A stretch of 64,000 nt of DNA from JACZUI01 sp965216725. GTDB lineage: Bacteria > Actinomycetota > Acidimicrobiia > Spongiisociales > ZC4RG35. The notes beneath the pieces were generated by a model that saw nothing but the letters and a program-made list of their open reading frames with translations, was not told the DNA's origin and did no database searches. Shown here in pieces: positions 7,702 to 17,411 of this stretch; position 1 is the first letter of the stretch; each line of letters opens with the position of its first letter. The DNA lies in assembly GCA_965216725.1 (NCBI GenBank), contig CBDCGI010000003.1:1-64000 (forward strand), read 5' to 3'. A program made the position numbers and the translations under genes.

Positions 7702-8430
7702 TTAGCTCAAGGTGGTCCCGATGGCCTCGCCTATGAACCAGGCGAACAGGCCTCCGATGCCGGCAACCACCATGTTCTCCAGGCCCGATTTGACCAGGCT
7801 GACTTTGGCCACCTTGGCTTTGACCACGCCTACCACGAACAGCCCGGTGAGAGCCAGGATGGCTGCCAGGGTCAGTGCGGAGCCCGTCTCTTCGAACAGT
7901 AGAAAGGGGATGACCGAAGGCAGTGACCCCGCCAGGAACAGGAGACCCGACATCGCCATGGCCACATAAGGAGACCGACGCTCGGATTCGACGACACCGA
8001 ACTCGAGCGATTTCATCGCTCCCAGCAGCGCCTCATCGGAGCGGTCGAATGCGGACACGATCGTATCTAGGTCATCTTCGGCAATCCCCATGTCGCGGAA
8101 CATCCCCCGGAGCTGGGTCAGTTCGGCGGCGCGGTGGTCCCTGATGTGGATTCTCTCCAGGGCCAACTCGGCCTCGAGAACTTCATCCTGGGATTTTGTG
8201 GCGAGGTACTCGCCCGCAGCCATCGACACCGCACCTGCCATTGCGCCGGCAACGGCCGTGAGGAGCACTTGATCGACCTCGAGGCCTCCTCCCACGACGC
8301 CGACAACGAGCAGGAAAATGGAGACCAGTCCGTCGTTGACGCCGAGGATGATGTCTCGCCAATACTGGCGGGAGTCGCCGATGTGGGGCTCGTACTCGGT
8401 TGTTCCCGTTGATTTGTGATCCGGTGACAT
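7702..8430 (-). CDS. VIT1/CCC1-family transporter
   Basis: This 242-aa protein begins with the family signature WRDIILGVNDGLVSIFLLVVGVVGG (near residue 20). It has about five membrane segments: two before a charged helical insert (residues about 80-150, rich in Glu, Arg and His) and three after. VIT1/CCC1 proteins move ferrous iron or manganese out of the cytosol, and the cytosolic insert holds the metal sites. ATG at 8430 is chosen because the 48 codons upstream in the open frame have no membrane or family character. The DAHP synthase gene is divergent. Confidence 0.88.
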   Translation of the reverse strand: MSPDHKSTGTTEYEPHIGDSRQYWRDIILGVNDGLVSIFLLVVGVVGGGLEVDQVLLTAVAGAMAGAVSMAAGEYLATKSQDEVLEAELALERIHIRDHRAAELTQLRGMFRDMGIAEDDLDTIVSAFDRSDEALLGAMKSLEFGVVESERRSPYVAMAMSGLLFLAGSLPSVIPFLLFEETGSALTLAAILALTGLFVVGVVKAKVAKVSLVKSGLENMVVAGIGGLFAWFIGEAIGTTLS

Positions 8431-8485
8431 CGCAGTCGATGGTACATGGGCGAGGGCCGGAGCTACCGTGGATTGGGAACAGCCC

Positions 8486-9496
8486 ATGATCGTCGTTCTC
8501 AAGCCGCGTTCGGGTCCCGATGAGGTCCAGTCGGTCCTGGATCTGCTGTCGGTCGCCGGAGTCGAGGCCCACACCGCTCACGATCACGACCATCTCGTGG
8601 TAGTGGCCCCTTCTGCACCATCTGACGTTGTGGCAGCCGTTGTCGGCCTGGATTACGTCGAGCGGGTAGTTCGGACCGAGGGCCCCGGCCAGCTTGTCTC
8701 CTCTTCGTACGACTCGCGACGCACGGTCGTCGACGTCTCGGGAGTTGCTGTTGGAGGGGACACGTTTGTTGTCGTCGCCGGGCCTTGCGCCGTCGAGAAC
8801 CGCGATCAGTTGTTGGAGACCGCGCGTGCCGTAACGAGTCACGGGGCCCGACTGTTGCGGGGCGACGCATTCAAGCCACGAACTTCTCCGTACTCGTTTC
8901 AGGGATTGGGTGAGGATGCGCTGAAGATGCTCGCCGACGCGCGGGAGGCCACGGGCCTGCCGTTTGTGGCGGAAGTGCTCGATCCGCGAGATGTTGAGCT
9001 TGTTGCCTCCTATGCGGACATGATGAGAGTCGGGACCCGGAACATGTCGAACTACGCCCTTCTCGCCGAATTGGGGCGCCAGACCAAGCCTGTCATGTTG
9101 AAACGAGGCAGAACCGCGACCGTGGACGAGTGGCTGAGCGCGGCCGAGCACGTCTATAGGGAAGGAAACTCCAGTGTCGTGCTCGTCGAACGTGGGATTC
9201 GGACCTTTGAGTCGGCGACTCGCAACACGCTGGACATATCTGCGGTGCCGCTTGCTCGCAGTCTCACGCACCTTCCCGTCCTCGTCGACCCCTCCCATGC
9301 GGCCGGACGCGCCGACCTGGTCCTCCCACTTTCCAGGGCCGCCATGGCCGCCGGAGCCGACGGGTTGTTGATCGATGTTCATCCCCAACCCGCGTCGGCT
9401 TTGGTGGACGGCGACCAGGCCCTTCGACCGGATCAGTTCGCGGACTTGATGGGTGAGTTGGGCGCGATGGCCGCGGCCCTCAGGATCAGGTTGTGA
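8486..9496 (+). CDS. aroF: 3-deoxy-7-phosphoheptulonate synthase (type I, beta)
   Basis: The 336-aa enzyme condenses phosphoenolpyruvate and erythrose 4-phosphate, the first step of aromatic amino acid synthesis. Residues 1-70 form a ferredoxin-like regulatory domain (MIVVLKPRSG onwards), as in Thermotoga-type enzymes. The TIM barrel contains VVAGPCAVEN, RGDAFKPRTSPYSFQG, a metal-binding region ending VLVDPSHAAGR and DGLLIDVHPQP. ATG at 8486 is preferred to the GTG at 8468 because family members start with MIVV-like sequences. The gene lies convergent to an amidohydrolase, with one base between the stops. Confidence 0.93.
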   Translation: MIVVLKPRSGPDEVQSVLDLLSVAGVEAHTAHDHDHLVVVAPSAPSDVVAAVVGLDYVERVVRTEGPGQLVSSSYDSRRTVVDVSGVAVGGDTFVVVAGPCAVENRDQLLETARAVTSHGARLLRGDAFKPRTSPYSFQGLGEDALKMLADAREATGLPFVAEVLDPRDVELVASYADMMRVGTRNMSNYALLAELGRQTKPVMLKRGRTATVDEWLSAAEHVYREGNSSVVLVERGIRTFESATRNTLDISAVPLARSLTHLPVLVDPSHAAGRADLVLPLSRAAMAAGADGLLIDVHPQPASALVDGDQALRPDQFADLMGELGAMAAALRIRL

Positions 9497-9497
9497 T

Positions 9498-10655
9498 TTA
9501 GATCTCTCGGGCCAGGGTCGTCATCGCGGCCACGCCGGCCCGGATGCCGACACCAATCGTCGCTTCGTCGAGAGTGAAGCCAGGTGAGTGAAGGTCGTGC
9601 CCGCTGCCCGAGGTCCCCAGCCGGAGAAGGGCCCCTGGTATCTCGGTCAGGTAGCTGGAGAAGTCCTCGCCGCCCATGCTGGGCTCGGTGGGCTGGATAG
9701 CCTCGTCACCGAGCAACTCGGCGATACCGCGTGCCGCCAGGTCCACAATGGAGCGGTCGTTCACGACGGGGCGAATTGCCTGCACGTAGCCAATCTCGTA
9801 GGTGGCGCCGGTCCCCAGCACGAGGGAAGCCACGGCCTTGTCCACCAGCCCCGGCAAGGCTTCCCAGAGCTCGGTGTCGAGCGTGCGAACAGTGCCCTCG
9901 AGGTCGACCCGGGCCGGGATCACATTTCCCGACTTCCCACCGTGAATCGAGCCAAAGGCTATGGATATGGCACTCCGAGGATCAACTGTGCGCCGGATGA
10001 ACCTCGGTAACTCGTGGACCACGCGGGCAGCTTCGGCGATGAGGTCCACTGTCTTGTGCGGGCGGGCGGTGTGGCCGCCGGGGCCCTCGAGGGCGATCAT
10101 GAATTTGTCGGCACTTGCAGTTATCGGCCCCGATCTCACTCCTATGACGCCAGTCTCGGCCGAAGGATCGACGTGAAACGCGAGTATCGACTTGATGCCT
10201 CGTATGAGGCCTTCGGCGACGAGCTCCTCGGCACCGCCCGGCGAGGCCTCTTCCGCCGGCTGGAAGATGATTCGGATCCCGGCGCCGGGGTCGAGCTCTC
10301 GCAAGGCTAGGGCGATCCCGAAAGCGATTGCCGCATGTGCGTCATGGCCGCACGCGTGCATCCATCCGGGGTTGAGGGACCTGGGGACATTGCCTTCGGG
10401 CTCCAATATCGGCAACGCATCGAGGTCGGCTCGAAAAGCCGTGGTCGGGTTGTCCCCGATATCCAGCCATAGCCCAGTGCCCGGCTTGCGATCGTGGTAG
10501 GCCATCCCGTTCTCGTCGAGAGAGGCGGCGATCAACGCAGTGGTTTGGAACTCTTTGTACGCGGGCTCGGGATGGCGGTGGAGCAGATGCCGCAGTTCGA
10601 CGGCCCTGGGGAGCACGCTCGCAACCACCTCCGAGAGCCGTTCGGAGGGGACCAT
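9498..10655 (-). CDS. M20D-family amidohydrolase
   Basis: The 385-aa protein belongs to the M20 peptidase family of N-acyl-amino-acid and hippurate hydrolases. Visible motifs are LRHLLHRHPEPAYKEFQT, RADLDALPI, MHACGHDAHAAIAFGIA (metal-binding Cys and His), FQPAEEASPGGAEELV (catalytic Glu pair) and a C-terminal GGEDFSSYL. These proteins remove acyl or other groups from amino acid derivatives using two divalent metals. The exact substrate cannot be read. The gene is transcribed in the same direction as glnE, 71 bp away. Confidence 0.9.
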   Translation of the reverse strand: MVPSERLSEVVASVLPRAVELRHLLHRHPEPAYKEFQTTALIAASLDENGMAYHDRKPGTGLWLDIGDNPTTAFRADLDALPILEPEGNVPRSLNPGWMHACGHDAHAAIAFGIALALRELDPGAGIRIIFQPAEEASPGGAEELVAEGLIRGIKSILAFHVDPSAETGVIGVRSGPITASADKFMIALEGPGGHTARPHKTVDLIAEAARVVHELPRFIRRTVDPRSAISIAFGSIHGGKSGNVIPARVDLEGTVRTLDTELWEALPGLVDKAVASLVLGTGATYEIGYVQAIRPVVNDRSIVDLAARGIAELLGDEAIQPTEPSMGGEDFSSYLTEIPGALLRLGTSGSGHDLHSPGFTLDEATIGVGIRAGVAAMTTLAREI

Positions 10656-10726
10656 GAGTTCAGGCTAGCCCTGACCGTCTGTGATATGCGGCGGGTCCTG
10701 TCCAGTGGGACGGGTGCAACATCGGC

Positions 10727-13486
10727 TCAGTAGAAGCGCCGCTCGAATACTGCCCGCGCTCGTCGTGTCACACGCCGATACTCCTCCCGCAGGTCTGAAG
10801 CCTTGCTGTACGAAAGCGATGACGCGAGCTTGCCCAGTGCGATCGGATCGGTTGGCAGCGAGTCCGATGCCCGTCCCAGCATGAGATGGAGCCGGAGCCG
10901 GACTCGGTTACAGAACTCGTAAGCGTCGACGAGAGCCCGATGCTCGCCCGTGTTGAGAACCTCGGCGTTTTTGAGCGCAGCTAGCGCGTTGATGGTTCCC
11001 TGGGCGCGTAGCGTCGTGTCTCGGCCGGCGTGTTGGAGCTGGAGCAGCTGGGTCAGGAACTCCACATCGCTGAGTCCTCCCCTGCCCAACTTGAGGTGGT
11101 AGTCGGGGTCTTCCCCAGGCGGTATTCGCTCGTTCTCCACGCGCGCCTTGATGGATCTGACCTCGAAAGCAAAGGCCTCGGGCAGCTCTTCACGCCAAAC
11201 CACGCTTTCCACGATGGAGTTGAATTCGGCGGCCGTTTCCTGGTCGCCCGCCACGGGACGGGCCTTGATCAATGCCAGCAGTTCCCAGGGCTGGGCCCAC
11301 TCGCCGTAGTAGCGCATATAGCCCTCCAGGGATCGGGCCACCGGCCCCGCTTTTCCTTCAGGCCTCAAGCCGGTGTCCAATTCATAGGCGTCGCCGTGCC
11401 GGCTCGGCTCGGACAAGATTTGGTTGAGATCCGCCGCTGAACTAAACGCCTGCTCGGCTGTTCCTGGCTCGCGGTATGCGTAGATCAGGTCGAGATCTGA
11501 TTCGTACGAAAGCTCCTGGCCTCCCCACCTGCCCATGGCGATCACCAGGAAGCCCGGGCAGGGGTTGGTCGTCGACAGCGCTCCTTCGATCGCCGCGTCA
11601 GCCGTGTCTGACAACGATCGCATCGTCACCGGAGTCGGGGCATCGTTGAGGACGTCTCGCGCCGCGATGCGGAGTTTCCTCCGCCGGACGAATCGCCGGA
11701 TGGTGCCGATTCGCGCATCACGGTCAGGTCTGGAGTCGATCAGGCCCCTGAGTCGGGAGCGGGCGCCGTCCAGGTCACGGACCTCATCGATCCGGGCGTC
11801 GTCAGCCAGTCTCGGAGTGAACTCCGGGATGCGATCGATGAGCGTTCCCAGGAGATGGCCGCTGCCGAGCAGCATGCATAGCCTCTCGCCCGCAAGCGGG
11901 TTGGTCTGGAGAAGAGATACCAGGTTCGCGTGGTCTGGAGTGTGGCTGAGCAAAGCCCTGAGCTGGGACAGACCCATGTCGGGGTCAGGGGACAGCGACA
12001 GCCAATCGAGCATGAGAGGCAAGAGCTGCCGCATAACCCTGGAACGTCGGCTGGTTCCGGCCGTCAAGTCGCCGAGGGCACGTGTGGCGGCCTTGGTGTT
12101 GGTGAATCCCAAGCCTTGAAGGCGCAGAGCGGCGTTGCTCGGGTCCAGCCTTGCAGTGGGTGACCCGATCAGCGCGTCGAGGATGGGCCGGAAGTAGAGA
12201 CGCTCGTGGATGTCCCGGACACCGGAGCGTACCTCAGAGAGCTTCTGCAGCAAGGAGTCGCCTGCCGGCGCGGGAAGGCCGAGAGAGCGACCGATGCGGT
12301 CGAGATCTTCATAGTCGACGGGCAGCTGGTGAGTTTGGCGCAACTCCCAGAGTTGGAGTCTGTGCTCGAGGCCGCGGAGAAAGCGATACGCCTCGGCCAA
12401 GTCGGCAGCGTCGGATGCATCGATCAGGCCGCTGTCGCGGAGCGCCCCGATGGCGTCGAGAGTGGCGGGGACTCGAAGCTCGGGATCAAGTCGTCCGTGA
12501 ACCAACTGCAGGATTTGCACCGTGAACTCGATATCCCGGATGCCTCCCCTGGACCGCTTGATGTCTGCCGGATCAGCGGTGGCCTCAGCGCGTTCCTTCA
12601 GCTTTCGGATGCTGCGGAGGGCGTCAGGTTCGAGACCCTGCTCCCACACCACCTCCTGTGCCAGATCCAAGAACTGGGCGCCGAGCCTGTGATCCCCGGC
12701 GGAGAAGCGCGCCTTCAGCAGCGCTTGAAGCTCCCAGGCATCACCCCATTCGGAGTAGTAGCGCCGATAGCTGGCCAGACTTCGAGACAGGGGCCCGCGA
12801 GAGCCTTCGGGCCTGAGGTCGGCGTCGATTGTCAATGCCGGGCCGTCGAAGGTCTGGGAGCCGAGCGCCGACATCAGGCGGCTGGCGACCAGGTGCGCCG
12901 TCTTGCGAGCCTGCTCGGGGTCGAGGTCACCGTGGTCATGGACGAAAACCAGGTCGACGTCGGATGCGTAGTTGAGCTCTCGAGCTCCCCATTTCCCCAT
13001 TGCGATGACGGCGAACGGGAAGGCATCGACATGGGGTGACTCGCTGGCGGCAGTCTCGAGAACCCGGATTAGGTGATCAGCGACGATCGCGTCGATGGCG
13101 TCAGAGAATCGAGCAACCGAGAGCTCCAACGTGGCTTCTCCGGCTAGATCGTCGCCGGCGATGCGGGCTATCTCCGACCGCAGCTGCAGCGTTACCGAGT
13201 GCTGAGGGCTGCGACCGTCCAGCAGATCAGGCACAGCAGCGATCGATCGCGCCATCTGGCGGCTATTCGCGGCCAGCACGGCGATCATCTTTCGCTGCCT
13301 CTCCTCCTCGAAGCGCTCTGGGGCGGCGGCCACGATCGGCGCTATCCGATCCCACGTTCCGAGCGGGTCAGGGCCGCTGTTGACGATCGTCGCCAAGTCA
13401 TCCAATGCCGGTGGTGAGAGCCCGGAGAGGATGGTTTCGGCCGCAGCGGGCGCCGGAGCTGTCGAATCGCCGTCGAACACAATCAT
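10727..13486 (-). CDS. glnE: Glutamine synthetase adenylyltransferase/deadenylylase GlnE
   Basis: The 919-aa protein controls glutamine synthetase by attaching AMP to it and removing it. Both nucleotidyltransferase domains are intact: the first has AMGKWGARELNYASDVDL with two metal-binding aspartates (near residue 165), the second AMGRWGGQELSYESDLDL (near 655). The open frame runs further upstream to 14230, but that part overlaps nadE on the other strand; ATG at 13486 gives the normal length and leaves 27 bp to the divergent nadE. GlnE is typical of actinobacteria and proteobacteria. Confidence 0.95.
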   Translation of the reverse strand: MIVFDGDSTAPAPAAAETILSGLSPPALDDLATIVNSGPDPLGTWDRIAPIVAAAPERFEEERQRKMIAVLAANSRQMARSIAAVPDLLDGRSPQHSVTLQLRSEIARIAGDDLAGEATLELSVARFSDAIDAIVADHLIRVLETAASESPHVDAFPFAVIAMGKWGARELNYASDVDLVFVHDHGDLDPEQARKTAHLVASRLMSALGSQTFDGPALTIDADLRPEGSRGPLSRSLASYRRYYSEWGDAWELQALLKARFSAGDHRLGAQFLDLAQEVVWEQGLEPDALRSIRKLKERAEATADPADIKRSRGGIRDIEFTVQILQLVHGRLDPELRVPATLDAIGALRDSGLIDASDAADLAEAYRFLRGLEHRLQLWELRQTHQLPVDYEDLDRIGRSLGLPAPAGDSLLQKLSEVRSGVRDIHERLYFRPILDALIGSPTARLDPSNAALRLQGLGFTNTKAATRALGDLTAGTSRRSRVMRQLLPLMLDWLSLSPDPDMGLSQLRALLSHTPDHANLVSLLQTNPLAGERLCMLLGSGHLLGTLIDRIPEFTPRLADDARIDEVRDLDGARSRLRGLIDSRPDRDARIGTIRRFVRRRKLRIAARDVLNDAPTPVTMRSLSDTADAAIEGALSTTNPCPGFLVIAMGRWGGQELSYESDLDLIYAYREPGTAEQAFSSAADLNQILSEPSRHGDAYELDTGLRPEGKAGPVARSLEGYMRYYGEWAQPWELLALIKARPVAGDQETAAEFNSIVESVVWREELPEAFAFEVRSIKARVENERIPPGEDPDYHLKLGRGGLSDVEFLTQLLQLQHAGRDTTLRAQGTINALAALKNAEVLNTGEHRALVDAYEFCNRVRLRLHLMLGRASDSLPTDPIALGKLASSLSYSKASDLREEYRRVTRRARAVFERRFY

Positions 13487-13513
13487 CAGGGTAAGGCGGC
13501 GTATCGTGAGGCC

Positions 13514-15172
13514 ATGCCGTTGCGTGTAGCCGGTGCCCAGATGAATCTCGTTGTGGGTGACATTGCGGGCAACACCAATCGAATTCTCGAAGCGCTCGAA
13601 TGGGCCGAGACCAGGGACGCCGACGTTCTGCTGGTGCCCGAGATGGCGGTCAACGGGTACCCGCCGGAAGACTTGGTTCATCGTGACGACTTCATTGACG
13701 CAGGCCTCGAGGCCGTCACGGAGATTGCAAGGGCGACGAGGTCCACCACGGCGGTGGTCGGCTTCGTCGATCGGGTTGTGCCCGGCAAGGCGTCCTCGGG
13801 CGACTCCGTCGAGCGAGTCGTCGCCAATGCGGCAGCGATCTGCCAAGACGGCCGGGTCATCGGGGTCTATCACAAGGTCCTGCTGCCCAACTACGGCGTC
13901 TTCGACGAAGACCGCTATTTCAAGGAAGGTGGCGACCCCGACAAGCTGTGGGATGTCGGCGGTGTCGCTGCTGGGGTTTCTATCTGTGAAGACATCTGGA
14001 GTGCTGATGGTCCGCCTCTGGCCCAATCCAAATCTGGGGCAAGGGTCCTGCTCAACATCAACGCTTCCCCGTTTCACCGTGGAAAGGCCGCTGATCGTGA
14101 GGCCATGCTCGCTCGACGCGCTGCCGCAGGAGGATGTCCCGTTGTATATGTGAACCTGATCGGCGGTCAGGACGAGCTGGTCTTCGATGGTGCCTCGCTT
14201 GTGATTGCCCCATCCGGGGAGATCATCCATCGCTCGCCGCAGTTCGAGGAGGATCTGTTTGTCGTGGACGTCCCCCTGTCGGGTGAGGAAGTGATCGGTG
14301 GCCGCATCACCCCACTATGTGATGCTCCCGAAGAGGTCTACCGGGCTCTGGTCGTTGGGCTCCGCGACTACGTGTCGAAAAACGGATTCGACTCCGTCGT
14401 CATCGGCCTCTCCGGGGGCATCGACTCGGCGCTCACCGCGGCAGTGGCTGCCGATGCGCTCGGCCCGGAAAACGTTTGGGGACTGGCGATGCCGTCACGG
14501 TTCTCGTCGGACCATTCGATCGAGGACGCCTCACGATTGGCAGAGAACCTCGGGACCAGATTCGACGTTCTGGCGATCGACTCCATCCACAAAGCGTTCA
14601 CTGATGTGCTGGAGCCTCTATTCACGGGCACGGAGTTTGGCCTTGCCGAAGAGAACATCCAGGCCCGGGCACGTGGCGCGTTACTGATGGCCGTATCCAA
14701 CAAGTTCGGCCCGATGGTGATTGCCACCGGCAACAAATCTGAGATGGCCGTTGGCTACGCCACCCTCTACGGGGACATGGTCGGGGGCTATGCGGTGCTC
14801 AAAGATGTCTTCAAGACACTCGTCTACGAGCTCGCAAGATGGCGAAACAAAGACGACGAGGTGATTCCGCAGCGCTCGATCGACAAGGCTCCCTCCGCTG
14901 AGCTGCGACCAGGTCAGAAAGACAGCGACACGTTGCCGCCTTATGACCTTCTCGACCAGGTGCTGGAAAGGCACGTCGAAATGGATCAGGGAATCGATGA
15001 GATTGTTGCCGGTGGCTACGAGCGTGAGCTGGTGGAGCAGGTTGTGTCCATGGTGGCCCGAAACGAGTACAAGCGGAGGCAGGCCGCACCCGGTGTGAAG
15101 ATCACCACCAAAGCGTTCGGCAAAGACCGTCGTCTTCCGATCACCAATCGATATCGACCGCAGTCGAGATGA
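13514..15172 (+). CDS. nadE: Glutamine-dependent NAD+ synthetase
   Basis: This 552-aa enzyme amidates nicotinic acid adenine dinucleotide using ammonia released from glutamine. The N-terminal nitrilase-type glutaminase domain shows the Glu-Lys-Cys triad in VPEMAVNGYPPEDL, YHKVLLPNYGVFDE and SICEDIW. The C-terminal synthetase domain has the pyrophosphate-binding loop GLSGGIDSALTAAVAADALG (near residue 297) and later GNKSEMAVGYATLYGD. The length is usual for the shorter two-domain form. The next gene starts inside its stop codon (ATGA), so the two are coupled. Confidence 0.96.
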   Translation: MPLRVAGAQMNLVVGDIAGNTNRILEALEWAETRDADVLLVPEMAVNGYPPEDLVHRDDFIDAGLEAVTEIARATRSTTAVVGFVDRVVPGKASSGDSVERVVANAAAICQDGRVIGVYHKVLLPNYGVFDEDRYFKEGGDPDKLWDVGGVAAGVSICEDIWSADGPPLAQSKSGARVLLNINASPFHRGKAADREAMLARRAAAGGCPVVYVNLIGGQDELVFDGASLVIAPSGEIIHRSPQFEEDLFVVDVPLSGEEVIGGRITPLCDAPEEVYRALVVGLRDYVSKNGFDSVVIGLSGGIDSALTAAVAADALGPENVWGLAMPSRFSSDHSIEDASRLAENLGTRFDVLAIDSIHKAFTDVLEPLFTGTEFGLAEENIQARARGALLMAVSNKFGPMVIATGNKSEMAVGYATLYGDMVGGYAVLKDVFKTLVYELARWRNKDDEVIPQRSIDKAPSAELRPGQKDSDTLPPYDLLDQVLERHVEMDQGIDEIVAGGYERELVEQVVSMVARNEYKRRQAAPGVKITTKAFGKDRRLPITNRYRPQSR

Positions 15173-16017
15173 AGGTCCTGGTCAACGGTGAGGCCGGCGA
15201 CGGCCGTTTAGACGTGACCTCGAGCGCAGTGATGCGGGGTGACGGCTGTTTCGAGGCGATCAGGGTGTATAGCGGCGTGCCCTTCGAGGCCCACAGGCAT
15301 CTTTCGCGACTGGAATCGTCTGCCGACAAGCTCGGAATCTCCCTCCCCGTACGAGCAGATCTGAAGCAATGGGTCGATGAAGTGGCGGCAGGCGAGGAGT
15401 CGGCCATCGTCAGAGTCTTGGTCACCAGGGGCCAGGTGACCGCTTCAGTCCCCGCTCCGGAAGTCGTGGTCTTTGCCCACCAGTTCGTCCAACCGGACGG
15501 ACCGATGAGGATTCTGCCCGTTTCGGCTCCCTGGCTCGCCACCGGGTGGGCGCTGGCCGGAGCCAAGACGCTCTCGTACGCCCCCAACGTATCCGCTTCC
15601 CGGGCAGCCAGGTCCGAGGGGTACGACGACGCCTTACTCACATCCCGGGATGGGATGATTCTGGAAGGGCCAACATTCTCGGTTGGCTGGGTGGTCTCGG
15701 GGCGACTCGAGCTTCCTTCGCTCGAACTCGGAATCCTCGACTCGGTAACACGCCAGCTGGTGCAGGAGGACGCAACGAGTATCGGGGTCGAGGTTGCGCA
15801 GGGAGCGTGGCGATACTCCCGGCTCGAGAAAGCATCCGAGGTTCTGGTCATGTCCACCGTCAGGGAGGTACAGCCGGTGGCGGCAGTCGGAGAACTGGAT
15901 TTCGAGTCGGGTGAGTTGACGGAGGCTCTTCGTCTGGCCTTTGCTCAGCGCACCGGCAGGGGGGTGTCGGGGCAAGGGTCGACCTCGGCGAGCCCGGCCC
16001 AGGAGACAAGGAGATAG
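15169..16017 (+). CDS. Class IV aminotransferase, probably aminodeoxychorismate lyase
   Basis: The 282-aa protein is a fold-type IV PLP enzyme: GDGCFEAIRVYSGVPFEAHRH near the N-terminus, the likely PLP lysine in AGAKTLSYAPN (near residue 130) and DGMILEGPTFSVGWV (near 163). The family includes PabC, D-amino acid and branched-chain aminotransferases; the short length and G-E-like active site favour PabC, but this is not certain. It overlaps nadE by 4 bp. Its last 24 codons run into the convergent M23 peptidase gene (overlap 15945-16017), and its tail after the usual LRLAFAQ end looks unconserved. Confidence 0.75.
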   Translation: MKVLVNGEAGDGRLDVTSSAVMRGDGCFEAIRVYSGVPFEAHRHLSRLESSADKLGISLPVRADLKQWVDEVAAGEESAIVRVLVTRGQVTASVPAPEVVVFAHQFVQPDGPMRILPVSAPWLATGWALAGAKTLSYAPNVSASRAARSEGYDDALLTSRDGMILEGPTFSVGWVVSGRLELPSLELGILDSVTRQLVQEDATSIGVEVAQGAWRYSRLEKASEVLVMSTVREVQPVAAVGELDFESGELTEALRLAFAQRTGRGVSGQGSTSASPAQETRR

Positions 16018-17345
16018 GCGGCTTCAGCCCTCGTGAGAAGCGCCGAGTCGTCGTAGGAGAGCTGGCAGTCTCCAAGCGTTCCAATGAACCTGAGATATGC
16101 CATTGCCGAATCGGCCTCGGGAAGGGCGATCAGCTCCTGTTCTGGGGCAGTGGCGAACACACCATCTGACGAACGGAGGTTTCGGGCTGTTGCGGCGGCG
16201 AGGCGGGATAGCTCAGACCGTGTCAGCCAGTGAGGCTCGCAGCGCAGATCCTCACAACCAGCCATCTTCTTGACAACGAAAGGCGCTGGAGTGGGGTCTC
16301 CGTGGATCGCCTCGACACCGTATGAGCCGGCCGGAAGCTCCACACCCTCATCCAGGATTGCCGACACCACTGAGGTCAGGTCTCGGGTGTCGGCCAGGGC
16401 GTTGGGGCAGGTGGCAAGGCCAGAATCATCACACGCCCACAGAATCCCTTTTGCCGCCAGGACCATCGTGGCGATGCGGTAGGGATGGTCGAGGTCGTCG
16501 ATGATGTCTGTCTCGACATCCTGGCTGGCGACCTGGAGGCTGTCGCCGGCATCGATGGGCTCGCCCCCTGGCTCGATCAGCTCGAAATGGAGGTGCGGCT
16601 TGGAGGTGTCCTCTGCGTTGCCGGAGTCGCCGACCCATCCGATGACCTCACCCGCCGTGATCTCGTCTCCAGGCTCGAGATCGATCCGGACTCCATGACT
16701 CAGGCCATCATCCGTGCCGTAGCTGTCGTTGTTGAGATGGACGTAGAGACTCGACCAGCCGTCGTCATGCCGTATCGATGCCCAGCAGCAATCACCAGTC
16801 GTTGGATCGTTGTGGATTGAGGAGATCACCCCATCGCTCACCGCCAACACCGGAGTCAGTTTTGATGCGGCTATGTCGGTGCCATGGTGGAGCCTGGTCC
16901 CATTGTCCCGTGGGTCGCCGAGGTCCGAAATCACCCGTCCCCGCTCGGCCAGGGGGTAGGCCATCGGGTAGACGAACGGCTCGCACTCCGGCTCCAGAAG
17001 ACCCTCCTCATCAGGCTGTGTGTCGTCACTCGAAGTGGTCGAGTCCGGAGCCATTGTCGTCGTGTCGGGCTCAGTGGTGGTCGATACGGCGCTGGTGGTC
17101 GTGGTGGACGCCTCGGTGGTCGTGCTCTCGGCGACCGTGGTGGTGGTGACGGGCGCCTCGGTTGTGGTGGTCACTTCTGTGGTCGTCGTCGATTCTTCGT
17201 CTGGGACCGGTTCGACGAGGTCTGAGATGGTGATCGGAGCACACGACTCGGCGGCATCTGCACTGCCTGAGAACTCGAAGGCGACGGCGCCGAGTAACAA
17301 GATCGCCACCACGGCTAGTGCCCCCGCACCCAATCTCGCCACCAT
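15945..17345 (-). CDS. M23-family peptidase with Thr-rich linker and SLH-like C-terminus
   Basis: The 466-aa exported protein starts with a signal segment (GAGALAVVAILLLGAVAFEF). A roughly 80-residue low-complexity linker of Thr, Glu and Ser follows. The LytM/M23 domain contains LHHGTDIAA, VHLNND and KPHLHFEL, which are recognisable but degenerate versions of the HxxxD and HxH zinc motifs. The C-terminal part has segments like LTRAEAAYLLVSW that resemble S-layer homology repeats. It likely cuts or binds peptidoglycan outside the membrane. ATG at 17345 is preferred to a TTG at 17363. Confidence 0.82.
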   Translation of the reverse strand: MVARLGAGALAVVAILLLGAVAFEFSGSADAAESCAPITISDLVEPVPDEESTTTTEVTTTTEAPVTTTTVAESTTTEASTTTTSAVSTTTEPDTTTMAPDSTTSSDDTQPDEEGLLEPECEPFVYPMAYPLAERGRVISDLGDPRDNGTRLHHGTDIAASKLTPVLAVSDGVISSIHNDPTTGDCCWASIRHDDGWSSLYVHLNNDSYGTDDGLSHGVRIDLEPGDEITAGEVIGWVGDSGNAEDTSKPHLHFELIEPGGEPIDAGDSLQVASQDVETDIIDDLDHPYRIATMVLAAKGILWACDDSGLATCPNALADTRDLTSVVSAILDEGVELPAGSYGVEAIHGDPTPAPFVVKKMAGCEDLRCEPHWLTRSELSRLAAATARNLRSSDGVFATAPEQELIALPEADSAMAYLRFIGTLGDCQLSYDDSALLTRAEAAYLLVSWAGLAEVDPCPDTPLPVR

Positions 17346-17411
17346 GTTTGCAAGGATAACCAAATCGACCCGGCCGGGAACCGGCGAAACCCGAGTTACG
17401 TTGGTGGTGAC

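Noticed and set aside
13487..14230. N-terminal extension of glnE up to 14230
   Set aside because: It would overlap the conserved glutaminase domain of nadE, and the extra residues do not resemble GlnE.
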